Part shown: positions 1 through 11,117 of the stretch, piece by piece
Numbering within the stretch: the stretch's first letter is position 1
Layout: every line of letters starts with the position of its first letter
Source of the DNA: Azolla caroliniana
Taxonomy: Eukaryota; Polypodiophyta
Direction of reading: 5' to 3'
Assembly: GCA_043228905.1 (NCBI GenBank)
Contig: JBHGNT010000014.1
Span: forward strand, 12,958,001-13,022,000
DNA: 64,000 nucleotides
Made by a program: the position numbers and the translations under genes
The notes under the pieces: generated by a model
What the model was told of the DNA's origin: nothing
What the model saw: the letters and a program-made list of their open reading frames with translations, nothing else
Databases searched by the model: none

Positions 1-836
1 TTCTAGCACTCACTTTCTCTATGGCCCGTTTTGCCACAGTACCAGCATTCCGTGGCGCATTTGTCTTGCCGGCCTCTGGCTCCACCTTGACTCCCCCTAC
101 TTGTGGAAGTCCCAGAACTGCTGTCGGCACAGTCTCTGTGCCGTCGGTCTTGCCCTTGCCAGCCGCCTCCATTGCGTGCCGACCCGCCTCGTCCACCACG
201 CCCATGGGGCCGATCCGCCTCTGTGTACAACATCCGGCTGTCAATGGGTGCACTTGTTGACGCACCGGCGTGGTTCTCCTCTACAAGGAGCATCGACTGT
301 AATTCAAAAAATGATGGCGTATTCTCCCTCGTACATATAGCTGTCCGGAAAGCTCGAAACTTAGACACTAGGCCCCCAAGACAGACCTGTACCATCTCGT
401 CTTCCTCTACCATGACGTTGATAGAGGCAAGCGAGTCACAGATCTCTTTGATTCAGGCCGTGTAATCAGCCACCGACATGTCCTTCTGTCGGACATTGCT
501 CAACTCCTGTCGGAGTTGCAGCTTTCGGGCTCTAGTGCTTGCGGCGAACACCTTCTTCAGGTTTCCCCAAGCATGTTTCGGTGTCTTGGCATCTCGGACG
601 TGGCTCAACAGCTACTCTCCGACACTGGACGCAAAGCAGTACATCACTATACTTGCCGATGGTTCCCACACCGGGAAGTCCTTGTGTGCCGTATTAGGTG
701 CTGTGTTGTTAGCTCCGTCGACATAGCTCTAGTAACCATGCCCAAGTAGGTATTGGTGCACCTTGTATGACCAAGATGCGCAGTTAGATCTATCGAGCTT
801 CTCCACCAGAGGAGAGCTAGCCATTCCTCTATCCAT
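1..836 (-). pseudogene. gag: Copia element J gag, 5' part of gag-pol, runs off the left edge
   Basis: Copia-type Gag, the capsid-like protein that packages element RNA into cytoplasmic particles. Reading leftward from the ATG at 834-836, it opens with LVEKLDRSNCASW and QYLLGHGY, typical of the Copia gag_2/UBN2 domain. It ends at the window edge in a CCHC zinc knuckle, CWYCGKTGHRESEC, after an Arg/Gly-rich stretch. Two in-frame stops are visible: TAG at 729-731, where Trp is expected, and a TGA near 463. The PBS and 5' LTR lie immediately upstream (918-1343), which fixes the orientation. Protease, integrase and RT would lie outside the window to the left. Family and strand are clear; the Copia lineage is not. 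Confidence 0.85.
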
Positions 837-917
837 TGTTTTTTCTTTGTTCTTTACAAAGGTTAGGCTTTCTTCTTGCGAAGGCGAATGTCGGCTGTAG
901 AGGTTCTCAACCCTCGT

Positions 918-929
918 GCTTTGATACCA
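918..929 (-). other. Primer-binding site of element J
   Basis: On the minus strand the bases read TGGTATCAAAGC, one mismatch from TGGTATCAGAGC, the complement of the plant initiator-Met tRNA 3' end. It directly follows the LTR end at 930. Confidence 0.85.
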
Positions 930-1343
930 TGTAAAAACAAATAGCGTGCGGAAGCAATAGAAAACAAAAAACAGAGAGCAGGTTTAATGGAGAGCTTAAC
1001 AGTATGCGGGAGAGACAGAGAGAGCAGAACAAGAATCACTATTCAAAAATTATATCAACACTCTGTACATAGTATGTGTTCAATGAACACTTTTATACAA
1101 GTCCATACAGACTGACAAAAGTACGGTGTACTTCAATGCTCACTTAAGTGTCTGACACTAACTACGAGAGTATTAACTCCCTAGTAGTCTAGTTGCTACT
1201 AGGCTTCCGGTTACTGATGGATCTTGCTAACCGGCTCCCCAACTCACCGACTCTTTTGCTTATCGGGTGCTCACTGGTCCATCTCGCTCATTGGCTCTAT
1301 CTTATTCAGCCGATCCGGCACCAATTGAGCTTGCCGCTCAACA
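930..1343 (-). mobile_element. 5' LTR of Copia element J
   Basis: On the minus strand the LTR starts TGTTGAGCGGC and ends TTTTTACA, with TG/CA termini, 414 bp. A TATA-like box is read on the minus strand near 1090-1098. The PBS and gag follow in the right order. The other LTR lies outside the window, so no TSD can be checked. Confidence 0.8.
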
Positions 1344-1394
1344 CAAATGATTGAAATGGGCTCGAGCTATTATATGCAACTACTGAATGTATGC

Positions 1395-1935
1395 AAAGAG
1401 GAATAGATTGATCATGATGCTTTTAGAAATATAATAAATAGGATACCAAAGAGAGTTACTGCTAAGATGATGGACCAACTAAATACCCCTATATGTATGC
1501 AGGAATTGTGGGATGCAATTGCAGATATGAACAAACAAAGTTGTGCAGGTATTGATGGACTCCCTATATACTTTTACATCAAACGTTGGCATTTAATTAA
1601 GGATGACATGTTGGTAGGGATGCAATACATTATGGTAGAAGGTGTAATGCCTACAACAATGTGTAGAGGAATGATTTATTTAGTACACAAGGATGGAAAA
1701 GATCTGACATTACTCGATAATTGGCGAGCATTGATGATTCTCACCAATGCCTATAAGATCATGGCTAAAGTTCTAAGTAGTTGATTGAAAACAGTACTAG
1801 GGGACATTATACATACAATGCAAATTGACTTCCTAGAAAATTGGAGCATTGTTGACAATGTGACAACTTTTTGGGAGTATTCAACATGGGCAGGGGAGCA
1901 AGAAGTTAACCTGGTAGTAATGCAACTATAAAAAG
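1395..1935 (+). pseudogene. LINE (L1-like) reverse transcriptase fragment
   Basis: The translation carries non-LTR RT signatures in order: AFRNIINRIPKRVT, then CAGIDGLPIYFY, GMIYLVHKDGK, LLDNWRALMI and YKIMAKVL. After a TGA at 1784 comes a stretch resembling the dNTP-binding approach (QIDFLENWSIVDN). The frame breaks off at 1935, where an LTR-derived sequence begins, before the catalytic FADD-type motif. A piece resembling the C-terminal end of such an ORF2 lies at 12107-12583 on the same strand, so the two may be parts of one LINE split by insertions. Family assignment is solid; the link between the pieces is inference. Confidence 0.75.
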
Positions 1936-2212
1936 ATTCATGTGCGGAAAAGTGAGCGAAAGACACCAAGTACATAGTCAATTATTCGGAAACTCAACAG
2001 TTAGGTAAACACATAGAATATGAGAGAGAGAGAGAGAGACTGAGCGAGCAGATAACAAAACTCATATTCAACAATAATCAATATTTTGAACATACACCTT
2101 GCTCAGTGAGCAGTTTTTATACAAGCCCTGGCAAGTGGGCTGACACAAGTACCATCAATACTTGAATGCTCTTAAATGAGCCTGACACTAATTCTACCTA
2201 TAATATTCTGTT
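1936..2212 (-). repeat. Truncated LTR related to LTR J
   Basis: It shares ordered blocks with the J LTR at 930-1343: GTGCGGAA near the left end, a GA-rich tract, a TTTTATACAAG TATA region, and TTGAATGCTC...TGACACTAA near the right end. The outer part of the U3 is missing. It abuts the LINE fragment at 1935 and an RT fragment at 2213. No partner LTR is seen. Confidence 0.6.
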
Positions 2213-2597
2213 GGGATTTGATCCTTATGATTCTGCTTAGCCGTGAGTTTGCAATTGGTCGACAACACAAAGCCGACTCGCTTTGCTTCTGACATGTTGA
2301 ACCTCTCTAGGATCTTCATCACATACTTCTCTTGTGACAACCATATCACTTTCTTAGTTTTGTCCCAAACTATATGCATCACTAAAATCTGTTTAGCCGG
2401 TCCAAGATCTTTCATGGCAAACAACTTGCGTAATGCTTTCTTCAAGCTCACGATCTTCTTCGTGTCTTGTCCAATTATCAACATGTCATCAACATACAAT
2501 AAGGGAATTAACAAGTCACCTTCATCACCTGTTTACAAACACACAATGATCTCCCTGTGTTTTGTGGAACCCGTGTTCTAGCATGAAGGATTCGAAT
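2213..2597 (-). pseudogene. pol: Copia reverse transcriptase fragment (copy 1)
   Basis: Minus-strand RT core piece with the catalytic motif LLYVDDMLIIG, then KDLGPAKQILVMH and LSQEKYVMKILERFNMSEA, characteristic of Copia RT. It is cut at its 5' side exactly at the CA end of the LTR at 2598, and is nearly identical to 4040-4406, which abuts LTR 4407 in the same way. Gag, protease and integrase are absent. This is an internally deleted element body, not a functional gene. Confidence 0.8.
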
Positions 2598-3346
2598 TGT
2601 TGAGAAATTGTTCGGTCTAATCACAATAAACGAATTGTGCTGAAATATGAATCACAGATATGCCACAATAACGCGGAAACAGAAAAACAACAAATGCATA
2701 GAATGCATAGTTTTACGTGGAAACCCTAAACGGGGAACACCATGAGAATAAAGATCCATTATACAATAGAGAATACAAAGGAGACAATATACAATACTCT
2801 TCTAAATAGATTGTATCAACCACATAGGGCTCTTGGCATCTAGACATAGCTATGGCGCCAATCACACTCTCTCTCACCCTTTACACAACATGTCACTATG
2901 GTTTGCACTTTCTATTCAACATTACATTCTACGTTTGCCTTAAGTGTATTTATACTTATACACAGTATGGGATATTTACAAATGTAATCACTACTACCAT
3001 CATTCCTATTATCATACTAAATAACAATAATAGTTAATCCTCCGACTGATCGACTAGTCGATTTGACTAACTAACTCCAGTGTCGACTATCCAGCCGGCC
3101 CGACTAGTCGGCCTTGTCGTCAACCATCCAGTTGGCCCGACTAATCAGTCGTTTCTTCGACTTGGATCACATCTGCAACATTGTCGACTAATCATGTCGA
3201 CTCTTTCTAGGTCGACTCACTTAGTCGACTCTCCATGACATCGACTATCGACACTCAGCTCGACCAGTTGGCTATACCATGTCTTCGATTGTTGGCTCTC
3301 GGTCCCACCAGTCGGCTCCTCCCATAGGAGGGGCATATTCCTAACA
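2598..3346 (-). mobile_element. LTR A (Copia, B-related subfamily)
   Basis: 749 bp with TG/CA ends. The minus strand starts TGTTAGGAATATGCC and ends TTTCTCAACA. It shares its R/U5 half with LTR B (4407-5016), including TATACTTATACAC near 2955. The U3 half (about 3030-3300) differs and is packed with CGACT/AGTCG motifs. A polypurine tract adjoins its minus-strand 5' end, so it acts as the 3' LTR of the RT-RNase H piece at 3363-4406. Confidence 0.8.
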
Positions 3347-3362
3347 AACTCCCCCTTCACTC
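3347..3362 (-). other. Polypurine tract next to LTR A
   Basis: The minus strand reads GTGAAGGGGGAGTTTG directly before LTR A. This is the usual Copia plus-strand primer, here overlapping the expected gag-pol stop. Confidence 0.75.
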
Positions 3363-4406
3363 CTACGGGTAGAGTCGGTTAGCCTTGTCCCTGTCGCCAG
3401 AGTCTAAGTCTGGTCATTGGTAGGTTCTTTGTCATCATGTCGGATCCATTGTTGTCAGTATGGATCTTCATGAGGGTAAACTCTCCTTCCTCTAGTTTCT
3501 CTCGCAACCAGTGATACCTTGCTTGGTTCGGGTGTAGTACGCAACATTCTTGGCTAGAGGCATGGCACTCTGGCTATCACAATGAAGCAAGAAATCCCTT
3601 TGCTTCATTCCCAACTCACTAAGAAAATTTCTCATCCAAATAAGCTCTTTTCCAGCCTCTATCGCTGCCATATACTCTGCCTATGTGTTTGACAAGGCCA
3701 CTGACTTTTGCAGTCGTGATTGCCACGATACTGCTCCCCTTGCATAGGTCATCACGTACCCTGATGTGGTTTGGTTGGAGTCTACATCCCCTGACATGTC
3801 GGAGTTGGTAAAACCTTCGAGCATAGGTTCTCTGACATCGTACCTTAGGCATACCCTTGAGGTGCCTTTCAAGTACCTGAGTATCCACTTTACTATTGCC
3901 CAGTGTTCTCTACTTGGATTACTCATGTATTAGCGTATTGCTCCCACATTAAATGTTATGTCTGGTCTCGTATAGACCATAACATACATTAGATTGCCGA
4001 CGGCCAAGGCATATAGTACTTTTTTTCTCCCCTCTTGGGCATTCCTTAGCTGTGAGTTTGCAATTGGTTGACAACACAAACCCGACTCACTTTGCTTCTG
4101 ACATGTTGAACCTCTCTAGGATCTTCATCACATACTTCTCTTGTGACAACCATATCACTTTCTTAGTTTTGTCCCAAACTATATGCATCACTAAAATCTG
4201 TTTAGCCGGTCCAAGATCTTTCATGGCAAACAATTTGCGTAATGCTTTCTTCAAGCTCACGATCTTCTTCGTGTCTTGTCCAATTATCCACATGTCATCA
4301 ACATATAATAAGGGAATTAACAAGTCACCTTCATCACCTGTTTACAAACACACAATGATCTCCCTGTGTTTTGTGGAACCCGTGTTCTAGCATGAAGGAT
4401 TCGAAT
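3363..4406 (-). pseudogene. pol: Copia RT and RNase H fragment (copy 2), internally deleted element
   Basis: Minus strand, from the LTR at 4407 inward: an RT piece with LLYVDDMWIIG and KDLGPAKQILVMH, then a Copia RNase H region with SNPSREHWAIVKWILRYLKG, SDMSGDVDSNQTTSGYVM and a degraded C-terminal part to about 3440. The whole gag-protease-integrase region and the RT N-terminus are missing. The left boundary of the coding remnant is a normal polypurine tract/LTR junction; the right boundary is a clean fusion to an LTR end. Several frameshifts and stops are present. Confidence 0.8.
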
Positions 4407-5016
4407 TGTTGAGAAATCGTTCGGTCGAATCACAATAAATGAATTGTGCTGAAATACGAATCACAGATATGCCAGAAAACAGGACAACAATGGTGCATAG
4501 AGATTTTACGTGGAAACCCTAAAACAAGAGAAAACCATGGGAACAGAGCTTCACTATGTATAGTGGATATACAACACTCCTTTGAGTGTATCAACCACGC
4601 AGGGCTCTTGGCGTCTACTGTTACGCACACAGTTATGACGTCGCTCTCTCACTGTCTTTCTGCTCACACCTCACACTCTTCCTCTAGTGCTACCTCACTC
4701 TGTCTCCTCTATTCTCTAACTCTCACGTTTTGCCCTAAGTGTATTTATACTTATACACTGTATGGGCTATTTACAAATGTAGCCTCTACTACATATCATT
4801 ATTATTATTGCTATAATAATAATAATAGTCAAACTATCAAACAGTCGACTCCCTGTTTTCGACTCTTCGACTGTCGGCTTTCTGAGCAGTCAGATCTTCC
4901 CTGTCTTCAATTGTCGGCACTCCTTGGTTCGATCAGTCGGCTCCTCATAGTCATCGACTGTGAGGAACTTTTGGACAATCGGTTCTTCCTCCCACTGGAG
5001 GGACATATTCCCGACA
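4407..5016 (-). mobile_element. LTR B: 3' LTR of Copia B, also flanking the fragment at 3363-4406
   Basis: 610 bp. The minus strand begins TGTCGGGAATATGTCC and ends TTTCTCAACA. It follows the polypurine tract of Copia B (5017-5032) and so is that element's 3' LTR. Its other end is fused to a truncated RT, making it look like the 5' LTR of a second, internally deleted copy. TATA-like TATACTTATACAC lies near 4750-4760. The truncated 5' LTR of B is at 9142-9551. Confidence 0.85.
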
Positions 5017-5032
5017 AACTCCCCCTTCACTC
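5017..5032 (-). other. Polypurine tract of Copia B
   Basis: The minus strand reads GGAGTGAAGGGGGAGT just before LTR B. The gag-pol stop codon (5027-5029) lies inside it. Confidence 0.75.
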
Positions 5033-8000
5033 CTGTGGGAGGAAGTCAGTTAGTCTTGTCTTCTGTCGACAGACTTTGAGTTTGTCCATAGGTAGGTTCT
5101 TCGTTAGCATGTCGGATCCATTGTCGTCAATATGGATCTTCACCAAGGAAAACTCTCCTTCTTAGACTCTCTCCTCCAACCAGTGATACCTTCTCTGTAT
5201 ATGCTTGGTCTGGGAATGGTATGTAGCATTCTTGGCAAGATTTATGGCACTCTGGCTATCACAGTGAAGCAAGAGCTCCTTTTGCTTCATCGCTAGTTCG
5301 GTCAGAAAACTTCTCATCCAGATCATCTCTTTGCCAGCCTCTACCACTGCCATATACTCTGCCTCTGTAGTCGACAAAGCTACAGACTTCTACAGTCGTG
5401 ACTCCCACAACATTGCTCCCCCTGCATAGGTCATCACGTACCCTGACGTGGATCGGCTCGAGTCGATATCTCCCGACATGTCCGAGTCGGTAAAACTTTC
5501 CAGCACAGGTTTTCCGACACCATACCCTAGGCACACCTCTAAGGTGCCTTTTAAGTACCTAGGTATCCACTTCATCGTTGCCCAGTGTTCTCTTCCTGGA
5601 TTACTCATATATTGGCTTACTACTCCTACAACAAATGCTATGTTAGGTTTCGTATAGACCATAGCATACATTAGACTGCCGACGGCCGAGGCATACGGTA
5701 CCTTTCTCATTTCGGCCTTCTCCTTCTCCCCTCCCGAGCACTGCTTTGCATTTAACCTGCAATTTGTCGGCAACACTGAGCTGACCGGCTTTGTGTTTGA
5801 CATGTTAAATCTCTCTAGGATCTTTGTCACATACTTCTGTTGTGACAACCATAGCACCTTTTGAGTTCTGTCTCAAACTATGTGCATTCCCAAGATCTGT
5901 TTACCCGGTCCAAGGTCTTTCATGGAAAATGATTTGCCGAGAGCTTTCTTCAAGCTTCCAATCTTGCTTGTATCTTGACCGACTATCAACATGTCATCAA
6001 CATATAGCAAGAGAATCAAGAGGTCTCCTTCTTCGTACCTTTTGACGAACACACAATGATTGGCCTGTGTTTTCTAGAATCGGTGTTCCATCATGAAGGA
6101 CTCGAACTTCTTGTACCATTGGCGTGGAGCTTGTTTCAGACCGTACCAGCTTTTCTTGAGTCTCCACACCAGATTCTCTTTCCCTTCCTCCTTAAAGCCT
6201 TCGGGTTGCTCCATATAGATTTCTTCTTCTAGCTCCTGTGCAGAAATGCGGTTTTGACATCCAACTGTTCGATCTCCAGATCCATCCTGGCCGCTATGCT
6301 TAGAACAGTTCCATTGGATGTCATCTTAACAATTGGTGCAAATATTTCGTCAAAGTCGACGCCCTTCGTTTCTTGGAAACCAGTATACAAGCTTTATACC
6401 TAGGCTCACTGTCAGCTTCTCGAGTCTTCACCTTGTACACCCACTTATTCCTGAGTGCTCTCTTACCTTTCGGCAACTCTACTAGGTCGTAGGTGAAGTT
6501 CTCGTGCAAGGATTCCATCTCATCTTGCATCGCGCTCAGCCATTTTTCTCTATGCTCATCGGCAATGGATTCTTCGTAGCACTCCTGTTCACCTTCATCA
6601 GTAAAGAGGATGTGTTGACTGGCATATGTAGTCGGTGATTTCCTCTCCCTGAGTGGGTATCTTCTTCCACTCTTTGTTGGCTCTCTTTCAGATGTCTCTG
6701 CCAACTCTTCTCTCTGCTTGGGATTCTGCTCATCAATCGACCTCTCCTGGTTGGACAACTCCAACTCCAACTCATATTCTTCAATTGACCTTTGCAGCTC
6801 TGCCGACTCTGACTTGTAGTCAGTCGGTCTCTCGGAGTTGATCGACTCAGATTCGGCTCTGTCGGCCTGCTGTCTCCTTACAGTTGTTGGTGACGACTCA
6901 CTTGGCCTTAAGTAGATGGTGGTCAAGGTAGACTCGGGAGTCGATTCTGACTTTTGTTGCTTCTAGTCTTCAATAGTCTTATCTTCTAGAAAGACTACAT
7001 CCTGACTTCTCACTACCTTCTTGTCGACTAGGTCCCATAGCCTGTAGCCGAACTCATCTTCAGAGTATCCCATGAATATGCATGCTTTCAACTTACTATC
7101 GAGCTTTGACCTCTGATCTTTTGATACATGCATGTACGCCAGACATCCGAACACCCTCAGATGTTGGTAGGAGACATCCTTCCCCGTCCACACCCTCTGT
7201 GGGACATCACCCTTCAATGCTACTGAGGGAGACCTGTTGATCAGATAAATAGCTGTGTACATCGCCTCAGCCCAATAGGATTTCGGCAATTTCGCATGAG
7301 AGAGCATGCTCCTTACCCTCTCCATGATTGTTCGATTCATCCTCTCTCCAACCCCGTTCAACTCTGGGGTCTTTGGCATTGTGTATTCGATCCAAATACC
7401 TTGGCTCTCGTAGTATTCCTCGAACTGCCCTTTGTACTCGCCACCGTTGTCGGTTGGGACAACCTTCAACTTCCGACCCGACTCTCTTTCGGCTCTTGCC
7501 TGGAATTACTTGAAAACTGATAGTACTTGATCCTTCGACTTCAGTACGAAGGCCCATGTCTTCCAACTATAGTCGTCAATGAACGTCACAAAGTATTGTC
7601 CACCTCGATGCGATGGAGCATCCACATATCACACATCCGTGTGTACCAATTCCAGTGGCACTTCTCTTCTCCTCGGTGGTCTTGTGTGGAATGCTGCTCT
7701 ATTCTGCTTTCTGACTAAGCAGTTGACGCACTTCTCTAGGTGCAGTCCCTTGACTTCTGGTAGAAGTTTCTGGTCGGCTAATAGGTGCATTCCCTTCTCA
7801 CTCATGTGGCCTAGCCTCTTATGCCATATCTCACCAGACGAGTCGGCTGCCACATTTACTTCTGATTTGCACAGTCGGGCATGCATCATATATAATGTGC
7901 CTTCTTTCTGTGCTCGGGCCACTATAAGATTTCCTCGATAGAACTTCCACTTGCCATTTCGAAAACTACCACTATAGCCTTCATCATCTAACCGTCCAGT

Positions 8001-9113
8001 CAATATCAAATTCAATTTGATATCGGGGACGTGTCGAATATCCTTCAGAGTCAGTCGACACCCTGTCGACATCATTAAGTAAACACTTCCGACTCCAGTT
8101 ACCCTGCACTCTCCACTGTCACCCATCTTTACATAGCCATGATCCCCGGCTATGTAAGTCGAGAAATACTCTCTTGACGGAGTTATGTGGAACGATGCCC
8201 CGGAATCAATCACCCACGTGCAATCTTCACTTGCAAGATCTGCACTTGTCTGTTCACAAATGAACAGGAGTTCTTCATTGCTCGTAGCAATGGCTGAAGT
8301 GTTCTTTACATCAGGAATATTCCTGGGTTCGACATTATTTCCGACACTCTTATCTTTATTTAAGTGTCAATAGTCCTTCTGGAAATGTCCAGGCTTTCCA
8401 CAATAAAAGCACACGGGCTTACCTCTGGACTTCAATCTGGCGTGGGATTTGTCTATTGGTTGCAGACTTCTTCTTCACCGGTCTCTTCCTCTGTCCATAT
8501 GTTGAGTCAGATTCGACTCCGATTAGGACAAGACTCCTTTGTCTTTCCTCCTTGCCTCCTCATTTAGGATGCTTGTCTTCACCATCTGTAAAGATAGGTT
8601 CTCTTCTTGACAGGAGGTGATGAGAGTAACCACCAGGTTCTCCCAACTGTCCGGCAGTGGGCACATCAATAGGATAGCATGCATTGCATCATCCAAGGGA
8701 AACTTGGTCACAACAAGTTGATTTACATACCCCATGAATGTGCTCATGTGTTCGACGATGCTCTCATCGTCTCTGTATTTCAGCCGTACAATTTTTCTCA
8801 TCAACGAAGTTTTATTGAGCGTGTTCTCCCTCTCATACAGACCCGACAACTTCTGCCACATCTCGTGAGCATTTGTGTCGTTCGCCACATGCTGAAGGAC
8901 ACTTACATCGACGCATTGTCAAATAGTGGCCACCGTCTTTCTATTCAGAAGCTTCCAGTCTGACTCCAATACCCCTCTGGGTATTTCTTCTCTGTCGATT
9001 GGCTCGTACAGGTCTTTAACTATGAGAAGGTCTTCCATCTTGATCTTCCAGTCTGCATAGTTCTGTGAGTTGAGAACTATCATACCTGGGAAACCGCTCA
9101 CACCTCCTTCCAT
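5027..9113 (-). pseudogene. gag-pol: Copia B gag-pol polyprotein (Tnt1-like), degenerate
   Basis: Full-order Copia polyprotein read right to left. Gag starts at 9113 with VLNSQNYADWKIKMEDLL. The aspartic protease has MIDSGASFHITPS near 8213. The pre-integrase zinc finger has WHKRLGHMSEKGMHLLA and CVNCLVRKQN. Integrase has the acidic motif DNGGEYKGQF and ELNGVGERMNRT near 7469-7330. RT opens with LRNKWVYKVK near 6440 and has a YVDDM-type site near 5995. RNase H has TTEAEYMAVVEAGKEMIW and CDSQSAINLAKN near 5250-5370. Stops and frameshifts break it at least near 8925, 8522, 6960, 6320 and 5400. It sits between a PBS (9127) and a polypurine tract (5017). It resembles G3 at 34926-38999 throughout, so it belongs to the same broad lineage. 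Confidence 0.9.
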
Positions 9114-9126
9114 GTTTGCACCTCAA

Positions 9127-9137
9127 GCTCTGATACA
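9127..9137 (-). other. Primer-binding site of Copia B
   Basis: The minus strand reads TGTATCAGAGC, a slightly altered form of the initiator-Met PBS, five bases inside the LTR end at 9142. Confidence 0.7.
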
Positions 9138-9141
9138 CGTT

Positions 9142-9551
9142 TGTTGAGAAATCGCTCGGTCGAATCACAATAAACGAATTGTGCTGAAATACGAATCATA
9201 GATATGCCAGAAAACAGGACAACAATAGTGCACAGAGATTTAACGTGCAAACACTAAAACGGGATAAAACCATAGGATCAGAGCTTCACTATGTATAGTG
9301 GATATACAACACCGAATGTTACAACACTCCTTCGAGTGTATCAGCCACGCAGGGCTCTTGGCGTCTACTGTTACGCACACAGCTATGGCGCCGCTCTCTC
9401 ACTGTCTCTCTGCTCACACCTCACGCTCTTCCTCTAGCGCTACTTCACTCTGTTTCTTCTATTCTCTAACTCTCACGTTTTGCCCTAAGTGTATTTATAC
9501 TTATACACTGTATGGACTCTTTACAAATGTAGCCTCTACTACGTATCATTA
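9142..9551 (-). mobile_element. Truncated 5' LTR of Copia B
   Basis: Closely matches the R/U5 part of LTR B (4407-4806). The match stops after the shared TATCATTA, where an unrelated Copia pol piece begins; the U3 is missing. B therefore has lost its own promoter region. Confidence 0.8.
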
Positions 9552-9996
9552 GTCGTGAAATCCCTCATTTCGTCAAAGTCGACACCCTTTTCTATTGAAA
9601 CCTCTTCACCACAATGAGGGATTTATATTTGTGTGTGTTGTCGACTTCTCTAGACTTCACCTTGTAGACCCATTTATTCCTGAGTGCTTTCTTACCTTTC
9701 GGTAACTCTACTAGGTCATAGGTATAATTTTCATGCAAGGAGTCCATCTCATCTTGCATTGCGCTCAACCATTTCTCTTTGTGCTCATCGGCAATGGCTT
9801 CCTAATAGCACACAAGCTCACCTTCATCAGTCAAGAGGATGGATTGACTTGCATATGTAGTTAGTGCTCTTCTTTCTCTGAGTGGGTATCTTCTTCCACC
9901 CATTGGTGGCTCCAATCTGGATGTCTCTGCCGACTCTCGTCTTGGCTTGGGTTCATATGTGCTAATCGATCGTTGAGGGTTGGTCGATTCCAACGT
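9552..9996 (-). pseudogene. pol: Copia pol fragment, integrase-RT linker and RT start
   Basis: The minus strand encodes GRRYPLRERRALTTYASQS, then a MQDEMDSLHENYTYDLVE-type motif, then KALRNKWVYKVK, which is the integrase/RT linker and RT start of a B-like Copia element. It corresponds to B positions around 6330-6720. It is cut by LTR B at 9551 and by repeat K at 9997. Confidence 0.75.
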
Positions 9997-10592
9997 TGTC
10001 GTGCCTTTCGGCACCATATTGTTGCGTGAGTCAGGTGGGAACAAGAAAGAAAGATAGGAAACTCGTGAATCCCACGAGTATAGTGTATTAATCGATACTT
10101 ATGAAAGAATATGAATTTAGATTGAAAGAGAGAAATAGATAGAAAATTCATGAATCCCACAAATATATTAATCGACCCTTACGAAAAAAATCAACAACCA
10201 TTACAATTTGCTCCCCCCCACCCTTATATAGCGATGGGAGAGACTAAGTAATCTTCCTACATGCAAGCATGATGCTTTTTCTCTAACTCGAGTGTTCATG
10301 CACACTAGATGTGTTAGCGTTTTCTATCATACTTTTTCTTTTTTACTCGAGTGTTTATGCATGAGCAACTTTTCTTTCATGATGAACTTTTGTATAGCTA
10401 GAATTGATAACTTTAATACTTATAATATACTAGTACATTAGTAAGGCTTCAAATTGTTAACATGGAAGTACAAGGTTCGAATCTTGCCCTATGAATGTAA
10501 TACATATTTTTATATTTTCTTCTATTTCTTCATATTTATTGAATCAGGTACTTTATACGTTTTTCACGTAGTGGACAAAATACACTATGACA
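9997..10592. mobile_element. Repeat K copy 1, solo-LTR-like, with hairpins and a tRNA-like B box
   Basis: 596 bp with TGTCGTG...TATGACA ends, homologous along its length to 53588-54442. Both copies share GTGCC/GGC-type hairpin ends, the phrase GTTGCGTGAGTC, repeated CGTGAATCCCACG hairpins, a late AAGGTTCGAATCTTGCC segment (10471-10487) and a GTTTTTCACGTAGTG end. There is no coding capacity. A solo LTR or a non-autonomous LTR element is most likely. I cannot see a TSD. Confidence 0.6.
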
Positions 10593-11117
10593 CTTGCCCC
10601 ATTTGAACCCGCACATCCTCTGGTATGTGTCGAAATTGCTGGTGCTCATAATTCTCCTTTACCCGTAGTACCCTCCGTTTCTCTCGTTATGTCGACTTTG
10701 TCTCTCCATTTTGAGCACGCCCATTCCTTCCACCTGAACCATTGTCACCATCCGATCCACCATATTCTTCGTTCACTCTCATCATATAATCTTGTGTTAG
10801 AGTTAACAATCCTCACATTAGAGTTCTCCTTCTTTGTCGAGATCTCATCCTCGGTAACACCCTTCAAATCCGCTTGGCCTTTGTCATCCATGTAGTGCAT
10901 TTGTGTGGCCTCTTCCTTGTGTTCATCGGCCTCGACTGCTTCGATCTCCGGTTGAGTCAGATTAGCTTCTTTCCGGATTGGTCTCGTCCGATCGGCTTCC
11001 GGTTGGGTCGGCTTCCATCCGGATTTGCATTCGGCCGAATTGAACTAGGTCGATCAGTTTTGACTGAGTCGGTTCCCTTTTGGGTCAGGTTCCTTTCGGA
11101 TCGGAATTCCGTTCCGA
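10593..11117. other. No gene seen
   Basis: Short interrupted frames on both strands, with no motif I recognise. A GGTT/CCGAT-rich stretch at about 10970-11110 has some internal repetitiveness. It may be the degraded continuation of the element encoding 11118-11795. Confidence 0.4.
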
